64,000 nt of DNA from Streptococcus parasanguinis (GCF_031582885.1 NZ_CP133988.1:379501-443500), one strand, 5' to 3'. Positions 10,417 through 19,237 are shown, numbered from the stretch's first letter. The notes: generated from the letters alone by a model not told the origin. Made by a program: numbers and translations.

Positions 10417-11302
10417 ATGTTTCATGTTTTTGTCTAAAGTGATAGTAAGCCCCCAACATACCCGCAGCGTTTTGATGGTGGGCAAATTCCAAACGGATCT
10501 TATCTGCTAGGCTAGGAACCAGTTCGGCACACAGGGCTTGATAGATTTTTGGCTTGAGGATGGCTTCCTGAGCCATAATCCCCCCTCCAAGAACGATGAC
10601 CTCTGGATTGACCACATAAACGATATTGGCCAGTCCTTTGCCAAGGTAGGTCACCATTCGATCAATTCCAGCCATACAGATCTTATCTCCTTCTGTTGCC
10701 TGCTTAAAGATCCGGCGGCCATTCCACTGTTCCACAGGATCACCGTGATGTTCTGCCACATACTCGACCAAAGCCGTCGTTGAAGCTAGATCCTGAAAGG
10801 CACCATCTGGCAAATGAAGATAGCCAACCTCACAGGCTGAATTGCTAAAGCCATGAAAGACCTGACCATCGAGCAAGAGGCAACCGCCGATCCCTGTCCC
10901 AATCGTCAGACAAACAGCATTGTTCGATCCTTTTGCATGGCCTGTGGTGACCTCTGCGAGACCGGCACAGTTAACATCATTTTCAATCTCGCAAGGGATC
11001 TGAAAGGTCTCTTCGATTTCCTTTTTGAATTGGGTGCCTGCATAGTTGGGAATTTGTGGGCCGGCATAAAAGATTTCTCCCTTATCAGGATCTACCATTC
11101 CGGCCGAAGAAATCGCCACCCCTGCCAAGGGATGCTTCTTCAAATAACGGGCTACGATTTCCTTTGTTGTGTTAAGAATGTGAGGTCCTCCTTTTTGAGC
11201 CTCCGTTGGCATTTCATGGGTCTCTAGGAGTTGCCCTTTTGCATCGGCTAGACCATACTTGATACTGGTCCCTCCGATATCAATTACAACATATGGATTC
11301 AT
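10415..11302 (-). CDS. nanK: ROK-family kinase, probable N-acetylmannosamine kinase, without the zinc motif
   Basis: A 295-residue ROK-family sugar kinase that probably phosphorylates ManNAc released by NanA, giving ManNAc-6-P for NanE. The N-terminal phosphate loop VVIDIGGTSIKYG (residues 5-17), the catalytic END (about 108-110) and LTIGTGIGGCLLLDG (132-146) are all present. Odd points: the usual ExGH sugar/zinc motif reads EVGY (158-161), and the CxCGxxGC zinc cluster that should follow is deleted. Zinc-less ROK kinases exist, so activity is still plausible. The ATG follows AGGAGG by 5 nt. Last gene of the nan operon. Confidence 0.85.
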   Translation of the reverse strand: MNPYVVIDIGGTSIKYGLADAKGQLLETHEMPTEAQKGGPHILNTTKEIVARYLKKHPLAGVAISSAGMVDPDKGEIFYAGPQIPNYAGTQFKKEIEETFQIPCEIENDVNCAGLAEVTTGHAKGSNNAVCLTIGTGIGGCLLLDGQVFHGFSNSACEVGYLHLPDGAFQDLASTTALVEYVAEHHGDPVEQWNGRRIFKQATEGDKICMAGIDRMVTYLGKGLANIVYVVNPEVIVLGGGIMAQEAILKPKIYQALCAELVPSLADKIRLEFAHHQNAAGMLGAYYHFRQKHET

Positions 11303-11317
11303 CTAGACCTCCTTTGA

Positions 11318-12235
11318 TTAAAGGAATCTGGCTTTTGTGTCCTGAATGAGTTGAGCAGCACGTTGAATCACTTCTTGATCCGCTTCTACTACTGGCGTCA
11401 AAGGGGAGCGAACAGATCCCAAGTCCAAACCTTCATTAATGCGCAAAACCGCTTTGATGACCGCATACATATTGCCATGAGCAGACGTCAAGACTCCGAT
11501 AATGTCATTGATAGCAAACTGCAAGGCACGCGCAGTCTCCAAGTCTTTCTCAGCAATCAGCTGATTGAGCTTCAAGAAAAGTTCTGGCATCGCACCATAG
11601 GTGCCACCGATCCCAGCATGCGCTCCCATGAGACGGCCACCTAAGAATTGTTCATCCGGACCATTAAAGACGATGTGGTCGTCGCCTCCTAAAGAAGCAA
11701 AGGTTTGAATGTCCTGAACAGGCATCGAAGAATTCTTGACCCCAATCACCCGTGGGTTTTTCAACATTTCCTTGTAAAGGCTCGGTGTCAAAGCGACCCC
11801 TGCCAATTGCGGGATATTGTAGATGACAAAGTCTGTATTGGGTGCGGCTGCACTGATTTCATTCCAGTAGTGGGCCACACTGTATTCTGGCAAGCGGAAA
11901 TAGATCGGTGGAATGGCCGCAATGGCATCCACTCCTAATTCTTCCGCATGTCGTGCCAATTCCACGCTATCCTTGGTGTTGTTGCAGGCTACGTGAGCAA
12001 TGATGGTCAATTTCCCTTTAGCTACTGCCATCACTTCTTCCAAGATCAGCTTGCGATCGGCCACGCTCTGGTAGATACATTCGCCAGAGGATCCGTTGAC
12101 ATACAAGCCCTGCACACCTTTCGCGATAAAATATTCTACCAGCGCACGTACCCGCTCCGGGCTAATTTCTCCTTGGTCATCATAGCAGGCGTAAAAAGCG
12201 GGGATGACTCCTTCATATTTTTTTAAATCTGACAT
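11318..12235 (-). CDS. nanA: N-acetylneuraminate lyase
   Basis: Class I aldolase that cleaves Neu5Ac to ManNAc and pyruvate, 305 residues. It is a DapA/NanA-type barrel with the carboxylate-binding NGSSGE motif (about residues 47-52), the catalytic tyrosine in FVIYNIPQLAG (about 137) and the Schiff-base lysine in RVIGVKNSS (about 165). The ATG at 12235 is chosen over one ten codons upstream because AAAGGAG lies just before it. It sits 15 nt upstream of nanK in the same operon. Not to be confused with the sialidase also called NanA in pneumococcus. Confidence 0.93.
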   Translation of the reverse strand: MSDLKKYEGVIPAFYACYDDQGEISPERVRALVEYFIAKGVQGLYVNGSSGECIYQSVADRKLILEEVMAVAKGKLTIIAHVACNNTKDSVELARHAEELGVDAIAAIPPIYFRLPEYSVAHYWNEISAAAPNTDFVIYNIPQLAGVALTPSLYKEMLKNPRVIGVKNSSMPVQDIQTFASLGGDDHIVFNGPDEQFLGGRLMGAHAGIGGTYGAMPELFLKLNQLIAEKDLETARALQFAINDIIGVLTSAHGNMYAVIKAVLRINEGLDLGSVRSPLTPVVEADQEVIQRAAQLIQDTKARFL

Positions 12236-12266
12236 TTTTTCTCCTTTTGTCACTAATGAATTCATT

Positions 12267-12914
12267 TTATTCTTGGTACTGGGCGAAAATCTTTTCCATT
12301 AATCCAACTTGTGCAAAAGCCAAGCTTGAAAAGCCAAACAAGAAAAAGATCATAAGCCCCAATAGGAAAGCTAAAACCGAGCTTGCAAGAGCCATACATA
12401 GAAGCAAGAGAGCACTTCCCATGACAAAGAACCAAGGAAAATGCAAGCCTGTCACAATCATGGCTTTTTGCAAACACTCTTTCCAATCCAATTGGTAGCG
12501 GGCCGCAATCGGATAAGCAGCCAATAAGATCAACACAAGAAAGAGAAAGAGGCCTAAACAAATGGTTTTCAAAGCTTGGAAAGCTAGGGAAGTTTGCCCC
12601 CAAAATAAGAATAAATCAAAGAGACAAATACCTGCAACAATCAGTTCTAAACTTCCTAGTTGTAAGCCTATTTTCCAATTGTCCCGAAAAGCCTTCGCAT
12701 AACTACGAATCACCGGAACACGACGCTGGTGCTTAATGGCAAATAAGGTCTGATACAAACTAATTTTCGCAATTCCAATCGTGAGAACTGGTAAACAACT
12801 TAGCACAAATAAAAGATTAACAGTTACCAAGTCGAGGACCTTCTCACTGATACGCATCACTACATTGTCCGTGTTAAAAACGGTTTTGATCAATCCTGCC
12901 CCCTTAGATGACAT
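12267..12914 (-). CDS. DUF624 (YesL-type) membrane protein
   Basis: A 215-residue protein with about five or six hydrophobic segments. The N-terminal VMRISEKVLDLVTVNLLFVLSCLPVLTIG is typical of the YesL/DUF624 family, which is often encoded beside carbohydrate ABC transporters and whose function is not established. The ATG at 12914 is preferred to a GTG two codons upstream because AAAGGAG sits 5 nt before it. It lies between nanQ and nanA in the nan operon. Confidence 0.85.
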   Translation of the reverse strand: MSSKGAGLIKTVFNTDNVVMRISEKVLDLVTVNLLFVLSCLPVLTIGIAKISLYQTLFAIKHQRRVPVIRSYAKAFRDNWKIGLQLGSLELIVAGICLFDLFLFWGQTSLAFQALKTICLGLFLFLVLILLAAYPIAARYQLDWKECLQKAMIVTGLHFPWFFVMGSALLLLCMALASSVLAFLLGLMIFFLFGFSSLAFAQVGLMEKIFAQYQE

Positions 12915-12935
12915 AGGCACTCCTTTCTAACGTGA

Positions 12936-13388
12936 TCAATCGATCGCAATTTTAAATAGATATTTTTTCACGATATCTTCTTGCCCTGCATAGCCATTGG
13001 GCTGGTGAGGCTCCCCTGGAAAGAAAATCGCAAAATTATGATAGCCTAGATGAAGCGGATAAGACTCCTGGCAATGGACAAAACCGATGTCCGATGCTTC
13101 ATCAAATGCGAGCGCCTCACCTGTCACACGAGATCCATAACTCGAAAACTCATGCCCTTCTACCAATAAATGCAAATCGGCATATCTTTTGTGGTGTTCA
13201 AAGCGATCATTTTCTGCTTTGTTGAGGGTATTTTCTTGAACGACGAGAAAGACCTTATCCCCATCAATATCGTATCTCCCCAATTCAAAAGAATCCTTCC
13301 GATGCTCATAGAGAAAGTCAATGGCCTGATCTAGATTGGGGTGGATTCCTTTGTAAAAGGTGATGTTTTTTAAATCATCAAATATCAT
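12936..13388 (-). CDS. nanQ: YhcH/YjgK/YiaL-family protein, probable N-acetylneuraminate anomerase
   Basis: A 150-residue single-domain cupin of the YhcH/YiaL (DUF386) family. Features include the histidine-rich RYADLHLLVEGHE stretch near residues 68-80 and a C-terminal IFFPGEPHQP (about 123-132) that supplies metal-ligand histidines. E. coli YhcH (NanQ) has been assigned as a sialic acid anomerase, and the position in a nan operon fits that role. Older annotations call this family beta-galactosidase subunit beta, which does not suit this context. The ATG follows AAAGGA. Confidence 0.85.
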   Translation of the reverse strand: MIFDDLKNITFYKGIHPNLDQAIDFLYEHRKDSFELGRYDIDGDKVFLVVQENTLNKAENDRFEHHKRYADLHLLVEGHEFSSYGSRVTGEALAFDEASDIGFVHCQESYPLHLGYHNFAIFFPGEPHQPNGYAGQEDIVKKYLFKIAID

Positions 13389-13462
13389 ATTCTCATCCTT
13401 TCGATACTTCTCAGCCTAGAAAACCGATCTGTACACAACTATCGTTTGTCCAAGCAGAGGAC

Positions 13463-14302
13463 TTATCCTTTGACCGCTCCCATGGTAATCCCTTGTGTAA
13501 AGGATTTTTGGAACACGAGGAAGACCGTAACGATTGGCACTGCAGCTAGGGCTGCCCCGGCCATGATCAAGCCATAGTTGGTGGCCATTTCAGCCTGCAT
13601 GGTTGCTACCCCTAAAGAAATGGTTAAGTTCTGCCGAGAGGTCAGCATTACCAATTGCATAAAGTAGTCGTTCCAGGTGTTGATAAAGGTAAAGATGGCA
13701 AGGGCTGCAAATCCCGGCTTGACAATTGGGAAGGCAACGCTCCAGAAAGTCCGCAACTCTCCACAACCATCGATCTTAGCAGATTCTAAGAGTTCTGTTG
13801 GGATGTTTTCACTAAATTGCTTCATCAAGAAGACCCCGAATGGCCATCCGACCAATGGTAGAATAACCGCTGCAAGGGTATCATGGATCCCCATAAAGTT
13901 GATAATGCGTACCAATGGAACTAAGACAACTTGTTTTGGAAGGGCCATAGCTGCAATGAAGATGGCAAAGAGAATTCGTTGACCATAGAAGCGTTTCTTA
14001 GCCAAGACATAACCTGCCAAGGAAGAGGTCATACACACCAAAAGCATGGTTGCAAGGGAGATGAAGACACTATTCCATAACCATTGTAGGGCTGGGTTTT
14101 GTACCATCAACTGTTGGAAGTTTTCCATGGTTGGTGTCTTTGGCCACCATTGAGGTGGGATCATAATGGTATCTGGTTGAGACTTAAAGGCCCCTGTCAA
14201 AATCCAATAAAATGGGAAAATGAACAAGACTGTCAAAAGGAGCAAAATGATCGTTGAAATCACTGTAAAGGCAGTGATGGGTTTCTTTTGTGTTGGTTTC
14301 AT
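13463..14302 (-). CDS. satC: Sialic acid ABC transporter permease (SatC-like)
   Basis: A 279-residue CUT1-type sugar ABC permease with six predicted transmembrane segments. The conserved inner-membrane loop ESAKIDGCGELRTFWSVAFPIVKPG (about residues 175-200) is the EAA motif that docks on the ATPase. It starts 15 nt downstream of satB. Gene order (SBP, permease, permease, YhcH) matches the pneumococcal satABC region as remembered. No ATP-binding subunit is present in the locus. Confidence 0.88.
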   Translation of the reverse strand: MKPTQKKPITAFTVISTIILLLLTVLFIFPFYWILTGAFKSQPDTIMIPPQWWPKTPTMENFQQLMVQNPALQWLWNSVFISLATMLLVCMTSSLAGYVLAKKRFYGQRILFAIFIAAMALPKQVVLVPLVRIINFMGIHDTLAAVILPLVGWPFGVFLMKQFSENIPTELLESAKIDGCGELRTFWSVAFPIVKPGFAALAIFTFINTWNDYFMQLVMLTSRQNLTISLGVATMQAEMATNYGLIMAGAALAAVPIVTVFLVFQKSFTQGITMGAVKG

Positions 14303-14317
14303 CTGAGGCTCCTTTCT

Positions 14318-15205
14318 TTAGTATTCTACGTCGTTTCCGAGGATCTTGAATTGCGCAAAACTGATAATGGCAATCATCACCGCAAGGAAGACACCCATGG
14401 TGTTGGCATAACCGTATTCAGAGAGTTTAAAGGCTTTTTCATAGAGGTAGTACATAAGGGTACTCGTTGAGTAGTTAGGACCACCGGATGTCAACAATTG
14501 GATCAAGGCGAAACATTGGAAAGAGTTAATGGTCGTAATGATCGCAATGTACAAAGTTGTTGGCAACAAGCTTGGCCATTTGATCTTCCAGAAAACTTGA
14601 AATTCTGTCGCACCATCCACACGCGCGGCTTCTACGAGAGAATTATCAATATTTCCCATAGCAGCGATGTAGAGGATGATCGGTTGACCAACTGAAGTGG
14701 TCAACAAAATAATGATGATGGCCATCAAAGCCCAGTGTTTGTCCCCCAACCAAGAAATATTTTGGTTGATGACATGTCCAGATTTCAATACAAAGTTCAA
14801 AATCCCTGATAGTGGATCATAGATCCATTTCCACACAACCGTTACCGCTACACTCCCTGTAACAACTGGAAGGAAGAAGACGAAACGATAGAAGGAACGC
14901 GCAATCGCATTTTGATGGTAGGTCTGAGAAGCCACAAACAAGGAGAACAATACGACGATCGGAACGGATCCGATAACGATGATGACGGTATTGATCAAGG
15001 ACTTCACAAAGACCTTATCCGCAAACATGCGGGAATAATTTTCTAAACCGACAAACTTAAAGGATGTCATAGAATAGTTGAAGAAACTTGTCACAAAGCC
15101 CATGATCATGGGGGCTAGGACAAAGACTGTAAAGAAGATTAAAATGGGTGCTAGGAATGCGTAGGAAACGAGCGTCTCCCTCATTCGGATTTTGTTTACC
15201 TTCAC
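14318..15205 (-). CDS. satB: Sialic acid ABC transporter permease (SatB-like)
   Basis: A 295-residue CUT1 permease with six transmembrane helices. The EAA loop is VEAARVDGATEFQVFWKIKWPSLLP (about residues 198-222). It begins with GTG at 15205 behind AGGAGG at 9 nt spacing; an in-frame ATG seven codons later lacks such a site. It pairs with satC to form the membrane channel and is separated from satA by 182 nt holding a large stem. Confidence 0.88.
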   Translation of the reverse strand: MKVNKIRMRETLVSYAFLAPILIFFTVFVLAPMIMGFVTSFFNYSMTSFKFVGLENYSRMFADKVFVKSLINTVIIVIGSVPIVVLFSLFVASQTYHQNAIARSFYRFVFFLPVVTGSVAVTVVWKWIYDPLSGILNFVLKSGHVINQNISWLGDKHWALMAIIIILLTTSVGQPIILYIAAMGNIDNSLVEAARVDGATEFQVFWKIKWPSLLPTTLYIAIITTINSFQCFALIQLLTSGGPNYSTSTLMYYLYEKAFKLSEYGYANTMGVFLAVMIAIISFAQFKILGNDVEY

Positions 15206-15293
15206 AGTAAGGCACCTCCTAGTGTTCTTTTTCTATTTTCTTTTCTAAACATATCTTACGACTTAAGAAAAGAAGATCCAGAAAGAATGAAGA

Positions 15294-15337
15294 CCCCTTC
15301 GTTCCATTCCAAAAAGAGAAATACGGATTCGAAGGGG
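15294..15337 (-). terminator. Long-loop hairpin between satA and satB
   Basis: CCCCTTCG and CGAAGGGG pair perfectly across a loop of 28 nt. There is no T run afterwards, so it is more likely a stabilising or attenuating stem that raises binding-protein mRNA over permease mRNA than a full terminator. Confidence 0.6.
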
Positions 15338-15387
15338 CCTGCAAATTCTCGTTTCTATGAAAGACTTAGGTCTGCTTCATAGACTGA

Positions 15388-16704
15388 TTATTTTTTCGTA
15401 ATGGTTTCGTTTGCTTTTTCAGTAAAGGTCTTCAAAGCTGGTTCTGCTTTTTCATCCCCGTTTGAAACAGATTGCAACATTGGGAACCATAGGGTCCGCA
15501 TTTCTGCAAAACCGTTGATCGTGTTGTAGTATGGTGAGTAGTATTTTGTCCAAGTGCTGATGGTTTCCATCCGTTTGTCATCGTACAACTTACCAAATGA
15601 ACTACGAACTGGGAAGGCTCCTGTACGCACAACATCTTTTGGACCCCATTCTTTGTCGTCTGCGATGAACTGTACAAATTTCTTAGCAGCAGCAATTTTC
15701 TTTTCATCTTTATTATTGAAGACTGCAAATCCATTGACAAGGTATTCCAATTTTGGCTTGCCTGAGTCAGATGGGAATGGCACTTCTACTACTTCGACCT
15801 TACTTGCATCCAACAATTTAGCTTGGATACCGTTTTGTGAAGGCGCCCACAAGATAGTGTAAGAAGTTTGACCATTCGCAAAGTTTTGGATGTCTGCTCC
15901 ACCATCGAATTGAGAACCATTCATCATCAAGCCGTCATCGATCCATTTAGAAGCTTTTTCCAAACCTTTGACAAATTTTGGATCATCTGTTGTATACTTG
16001 GTTACTTTTTCATCAGTAACAGAACCACCATAAAGGTTGGCAATGAAGGCACGAGTTCCTTGGTCTCCACCTTGACCATTACTGAAGAGTGATCCTGGTG
16101 TATAACCTTTGTCTTTCAAAGCTTTCAATACTTTTTCAAAGTCGTCTGTTGTCCAGCCTTCTTTGACAAGATCCAACACGCCTGCATCTTTGAGCATCTT
16201 CTTATTCATCGCCATGTAGAATGGTGCTGAACTAATTGGATACATGTAAGCTGTGTCGCCTGCCTTGCTGGCTTGGATGATATTTTCATTATTGACATCT
16301 TTGACAAAATCTTCGGTAAAGAGATCGTTCAAATCAGCCAATTTTCCATTTTTACCATACTGAATGATCCGTCCAGGTGCATCAAAGAGTACATCCGGAG
16401 CAGTTCCTGCTTCAATAGCCGTTGTGATCTTTTCAGGACCTGACTTGAAGTCAATCGTTTCCAAATTCACGTGGATATCTGGATTCGCTTTTTCAAAAGC
16501 TGCAATAATTGATTTTTCGTAGGTTCCGACACCATCATCTGCTTTTTCTTGAGTAAAGACTGGGAATGCCCACCAGGTAATTTCTGTTTTACCAGAATTT
16601 CCTCCAGAAGATTCTGATTTTGATCCTCCGCCAGAGCCACAAGCTGCGAGTGCTAGAAGAGCTGCACCAGCTACCAACGAGCACAATACTTTTTTCATTT
16701 TCAT
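15388..16704 (-). CDS. satA: Sialic acid ABC transporter substrate-binding lipoprotein (SatA-like)
   Basis: Extracellular solute-binding protein of the CUT1 family, 438 residues. The signal peptide [20 protein letters not shown] ends in a lipobox with Cys22 (LAAC), followed by a Gly/Ser-rich linker. Mature features include TEITWWAFP and [13 protein letters not shown]. The ATG at 16704 is chosen because GAGGAG lies 7 nt upstream; an in-frame GTG five codons earlier overlaps that site. Assignment to sialic acid rests on the nan operon context. Confidence 0.9.
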   Translation of the reverse strand: MKMKKVLCSLVAGAALLALAACGSGGGSKSESSGGNSGKTEITWWAFPVFTQEKADDGVGTYEKSIIAAFEKANPDIHVNLETIDFKSGPEKITTAIEAGTAPDVLFDAPGRIIQYGKNGKLADLNDLFTEDFVKDVNNENIIQASKAGDTAYMYPISSAPFYMAMNKKMLKDAGVLDLVKEGWTTDDFEKVLKALKDKGYTPGSLFSNGQGGDQGTRAFIANLYGGSVTDEKVTKYTTDDPKFVKGLEKASKWIDDGLMMNGSQFDGGADIQNFANGQTSYTILWAPSQNGIQAKLLDASKVEVVEVPFPSDSGKPKLEYLVNGFAVFNNKDEKKIAAAKKFVQFIADDKEWGPKDVVRTGAFPVRSSFGKLYDDKRMETISTWTKYYSPYYNTINGFAEMRTLWFPMLQSVSNGDEKAEPALKTFTEKANETITKK

Positions 16705-16843
16705 GTGATTTCTCCTCACGATTTGCGGTAAGATTACTCTTACAAGGGGTTATCCTCAATGAGGACGCCTATTCTTGTTCATGTTTCAGATTCGACTACT
16801 CTCTATTCGGTCTCCTCCTCCTTCAATCTACTGTTTTGTTTTC

Positions 16844-17542
16844 TCATTTTAAGGCTGCGACGAAGCGCTCTGTAATCTCTTTTGGTCGGGTAATGGCGCC
16901 ACCTACGACGATACCACGAACACCGAGATCATGGATTTTCTTGGCCTGATCAGGGTAGTGGATCTTGCCTTCTGCGATGACATCTACTCCTGCTTGGCAG
17001 AGACTATGGATCAGTTCAAAATCTGGGCCATCAACCTTTGGACTGTAGTCCGTATAGCCCGAAAGGGTCGTTCCGACAAAGTCCACTCCCGCTTCGACAG
17101 CTGTCAATCCTTCTTCCAGAGTCGAAATATCAGCCATCAAGAGTTGGTCTGGATATTTCTCTTTGACTTGATGGATAAAGTCACTAATCGAAAGTCCATC
17201 ATGACGTGGACGTTTGGTACAATCAAGCGCAATGACCGCGATATCCAAAGCTGCCAACTCATCGACTTCTTTCATAGTAGCTGTGATAAAGGGTTCTTCA
17301 GGTGGGTAATCGCGTTTGATAATCCCAATGATCGGTAACTTGGTCACTTCCTTGATTTCCTTGATATCCCGGACACTATTGGCTCGGATTCCGACAGCTC
17401 CACCCTGCTCCGCCGCTTTGACTAAGAGAGGAATGACTCCTCCTGCTTCTGTATAGAGCGGTTCATGAGGGAGGGCTTGACAAGAAACAATGATGCCATC
17501 TTTGATTTGTTCAATCAGTTCATCTTTTGTAATCTTTGACAT
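16844..17542 (-). CDS. nanE: N-acetylmannosamine-6-phosphate 2-epimerase
   Basis: Converts ManNAc-6-P to GlcNAc-6-P, 232 residues, a TIM-barrel of the NanE family. The segments [17 protein letters not shown] (about residues 72-88), [10 protein letters not shown] (about 104-113, catalytic region with Lys) and [16 protein letters not shown] (about 187-202) are characteristic. It is the promoter-proximal gene of the nan operon, with a ribosome site AAAGGAG about 9 nt before the ATG. The transcript then passes to satABC. Confidence 0.95.
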   Translation of the reverse strand: MSKITKDELIEQIKDGIIVSCQALPHEPLYTEAGGVIPLLVKAAEQGGAVGIRANSVRDIKEIKEVTKLPIIGIIKRDYPPEEPFITATMKEVDELAALDIAVIALDCTKRPRHDGLSISDFIHQVKEKYPDQLLMADISTLEEGLTAVEAGVDFVGTTLSGYTDYSPKVDGPDFELIHSLCQAGVDVIAEGKIHYPDQAKKIHDLGVRGIVVGGAITRPKEITERFVAALK

Positions 17543-17589
17543 AACTCCTTCTCCTTTGATAATAAGGCAACTCGAGTACTTGTAAATTG

Positions 17590-17618
17590 ATTATAATCTA
17601 TTTTTAAAGCGCTTACAA
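17590..17618 (-). promoter_or_regulatory. nan operon promoter with overlapping cre (CcpA) site
   Basis: Minus-strand -35 TTGTAA (17613-17618), 17 bp, -10 TATAAT (17590-17595). The sequence TTGTAAGCGCTTTAAA (17603-17618) matches the cre consensus WTGNAARCGNWWWCAW with one mismatch and covers the -35, so CcpA binding would block polymerase and place sialic acid use under carbon catabolite repression. Confidence 0.85.
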
Positions 17619-17668
17619 TATTAATCGTGCAATTGGATTATAGTTTCACATTTTAGGGCAAAATAAAA

Positions 17669-17696
17669 AGATCTCTGAAACTAGTTTCAGAGATCT
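17669..17696 (-). terminator. Terminator after the small membrane protein gene
   Basis: A perfect 28-bp palindrome (14-nt arms beginning AGATCTCTGAAACT), followed on the minus strand by a T-rich tract. It insulates the nan promoter from the upstream gene. Confidence 0.9.
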
Positions 17697-17712
17697 AGGA
17701 CATGGTGATTCC

Positions 17713-18099
17713 TTAGGCCATCTTTTGAGTCGCTTTTTCCTTTACGACAAATACAAAGCCGATAGAGCCGACGACGGCTCCAAGCAAGATCCAATAGACC
17801 ATATCCGATGAAGCCATTGGGCCTGCCAAGAGACCTGCTAATAAAAAGAGATCGATATACAGTCGGGTATCCCGATAAAAGGTCCAATTGAAATGGTAGC
17901 TACCTTCTGGGTACTGCCGTGTCGATACAGGCGGTTGAAAGACCTGCAGCAAGATCAAAATCCCAACAAAAGCAAGATAAGCCAGGCTAACTACCGAAAG
18001 CGGAGCCCGCATCGTCAAAGCTACAGCCACTAAAAGCAAGACCAAGATCCAGAAATGGAAGTCCATCCAGAATTCACGATGATAACAAAACCGTTTCAT
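17713..18099 (-). CDS. Uncharacterised small membrane protein, four TM segments
   Basis: Not recognised. The protein has 128 residues with four hydrophobic segments at roughly 13-30, 35-52, 80-95 and 100-117, a basic N-terminus (MKRFCYHREFW) and a basic C-terminus, so it is an integral membrane protein. The ATG follows AAAGGTG by about 7 nt. It is monocistronic, with its own promoter upstream and a strong terminator 17 nt downstream. A cre-like sequence between the -10 and the start hints at carbon control. It lies downstream of the ComR-like regulator in the same orientation, so it could be a target, but this is only positional. Confidence 0.75.
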   Translation of the reverse strand: MKRFCYHREFWMDFHFWILVLLLVAVALTMRAPLSVVSLAYLAFVGILILLQVFQPPVSTRQYPEGSYHFNWTFYRDTRLYIDLFLLAGLLAGPMASSDMVYWILLGAVVGSIGFVFVVKEKATQKMA

Positions 18100-18119
18100 A
18101 AGATCACACCTTTCTCTTT

Positions 18120-18171
18120 ATGTAATCGTTTTCTGTACTTATATTATAAGACTATAATAAGTTATTTACAA
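18120..18171 (-). promoter_or_regulatory. Promoter of the small membrane protein gene with cre-like site
   Basis: -35 TTGTAA (18166-18171), 17 bp, -10 TATAAT (18143-18148). Just downstream, 18120-18135 reads CAGAAAACGATTACAT, a cre-like sequence with two mismatches. Confidence 0.7.
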
Positions 18172-18346
18172 GAAATATGAAGTGAAAATTCTAATCTATA
18201 CATGATAATTTCATCCATCAAATCTGAAAAAAACATCCTCCTGTAATAGTTATAATTATCTTCTCTACCTAACACTTCATCTTCAATAACAATGGTATCA
18301 CTTTAAAAATAAAATGGACATGATATAAATGTCACATTCTCATTTT

Positions 18347-19237
18347 TTAAAATGTTTTTCCATTTCTTTTTTTATTTTCAAGATCAAATTCGCCAAATGA
18401 ATGAGCGCAAACCATTGCTTGGTGATAAAATACTTTTGCCTTTTCTATGTCTTTTTCCACGTAGAATGCATAGGTTCCTTTCATCATATCTATACCTGGC
18501 TTTTGTTGAAAATATTGAGTTTCTTGTACCAATTTATCCAATTCATCTATATATGGACCCAACTGATCATAATCTTCATCTTGATATAAAATAGAAGTCA
18601 TCGCTATCAAATTTCTGGTTATTAAATATAGGCTCGTTTTATCAGATGAATCTTTGGTAGCAATCATTTTATCAACTAAAATCATGGCATCGCTTTTATC
18701 TTTTGCTCTCGCGAGACATTTGAACAAAAATAATTTGATAATTAATAGATCATTTTGAGAAAATTCTTTTTTAGTCATCAATTGTCCAAAATATTCCTCA
18801 ATCAAATTTTCTCCATATTCAGCTTTTTCAGTTGAAAAAACATTTAATGCTGCATCTACAGCTTCAATAGCAACTTGTTCCTCTTCTGGTAAATCTTCAA
18901 AATAAGATTCGTAAATCTCATCAAAATAAGATTCCTTTAGTCTTATCCGTTCTTCATCCCCATATGTCATAAAATGAGTAACTAAAAATTTCAACTCTAG
19001 ATATCTACGAGGCAACACCGCTTTATCATGATCTACAATATTCGATACTGGAATATCCAGCATATTCGCAATATATTCTAATTTTTTTAAGCTAGGTAAA
19101 GATTCCCCCTTTTCAATACGTACTAACTGACGTACTGTTAATTCACTTTCATCGTTACAAAGTACTTCTCTCGTCATCCCCTTTTCTTCTCTTAATCGTC
19201 TTAGTTTTTTCCCAATTTCACTTTTTATATCTCTCAT
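18347..19237 (-). CDS. ComR-like RRNPP-family transcriptional regulator
   Basis: A 296-residue regulator with an N-terminal XRE helix-turn-helix (about residues 6-65) containing REVLCNDESELTVRQLVRI and EKGESLPSLKKLEYIA, which closely resembles ComR-type peptide sensors. A helical TPR-like C-terminal domain follows (PEEEQVAIEAVD, QNDLLIIKLFLFKCLA, YFQQKPGIDMMKG). Relatives bind short secreted peptides and control competence or bacteriocin genes. The last eight residues follow an A7 tract; a one-base shorter run would give the more typical ending ENKKEMEKHFKK with a stop at 18340. No certain cognate peptide gene was found. Base composition is AT-richer than the neighbours, suggesting acquisition. 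Confidence 0.82.
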   Translation of the reverse strand: MRDIKSEIGKKLRRLREEKGMTREVLCNDESELTVRQLVRIEKGESLPSLKKLEYIANMLDIPVSNIVDHDKAVLPRRYLELKFLVTHFMTYGDEERIRLKESYFDEIYESYFEDLPEEEQVAIEAVDAALNVFSTEKAEYGENLIEEYFGQLMTKKEFSQNDLLIIKLFLFKCLARAKDKSDAMILVDKMIATKDSSDKTSLYLITRNLIAMTSILYQDEDYDQLGPYIDELDKLVQETQYFQQKPGIDMMKGTYAFYVEKDIEKAKVFYHQAMVCAHSFGEFDLENKKRNGKTF

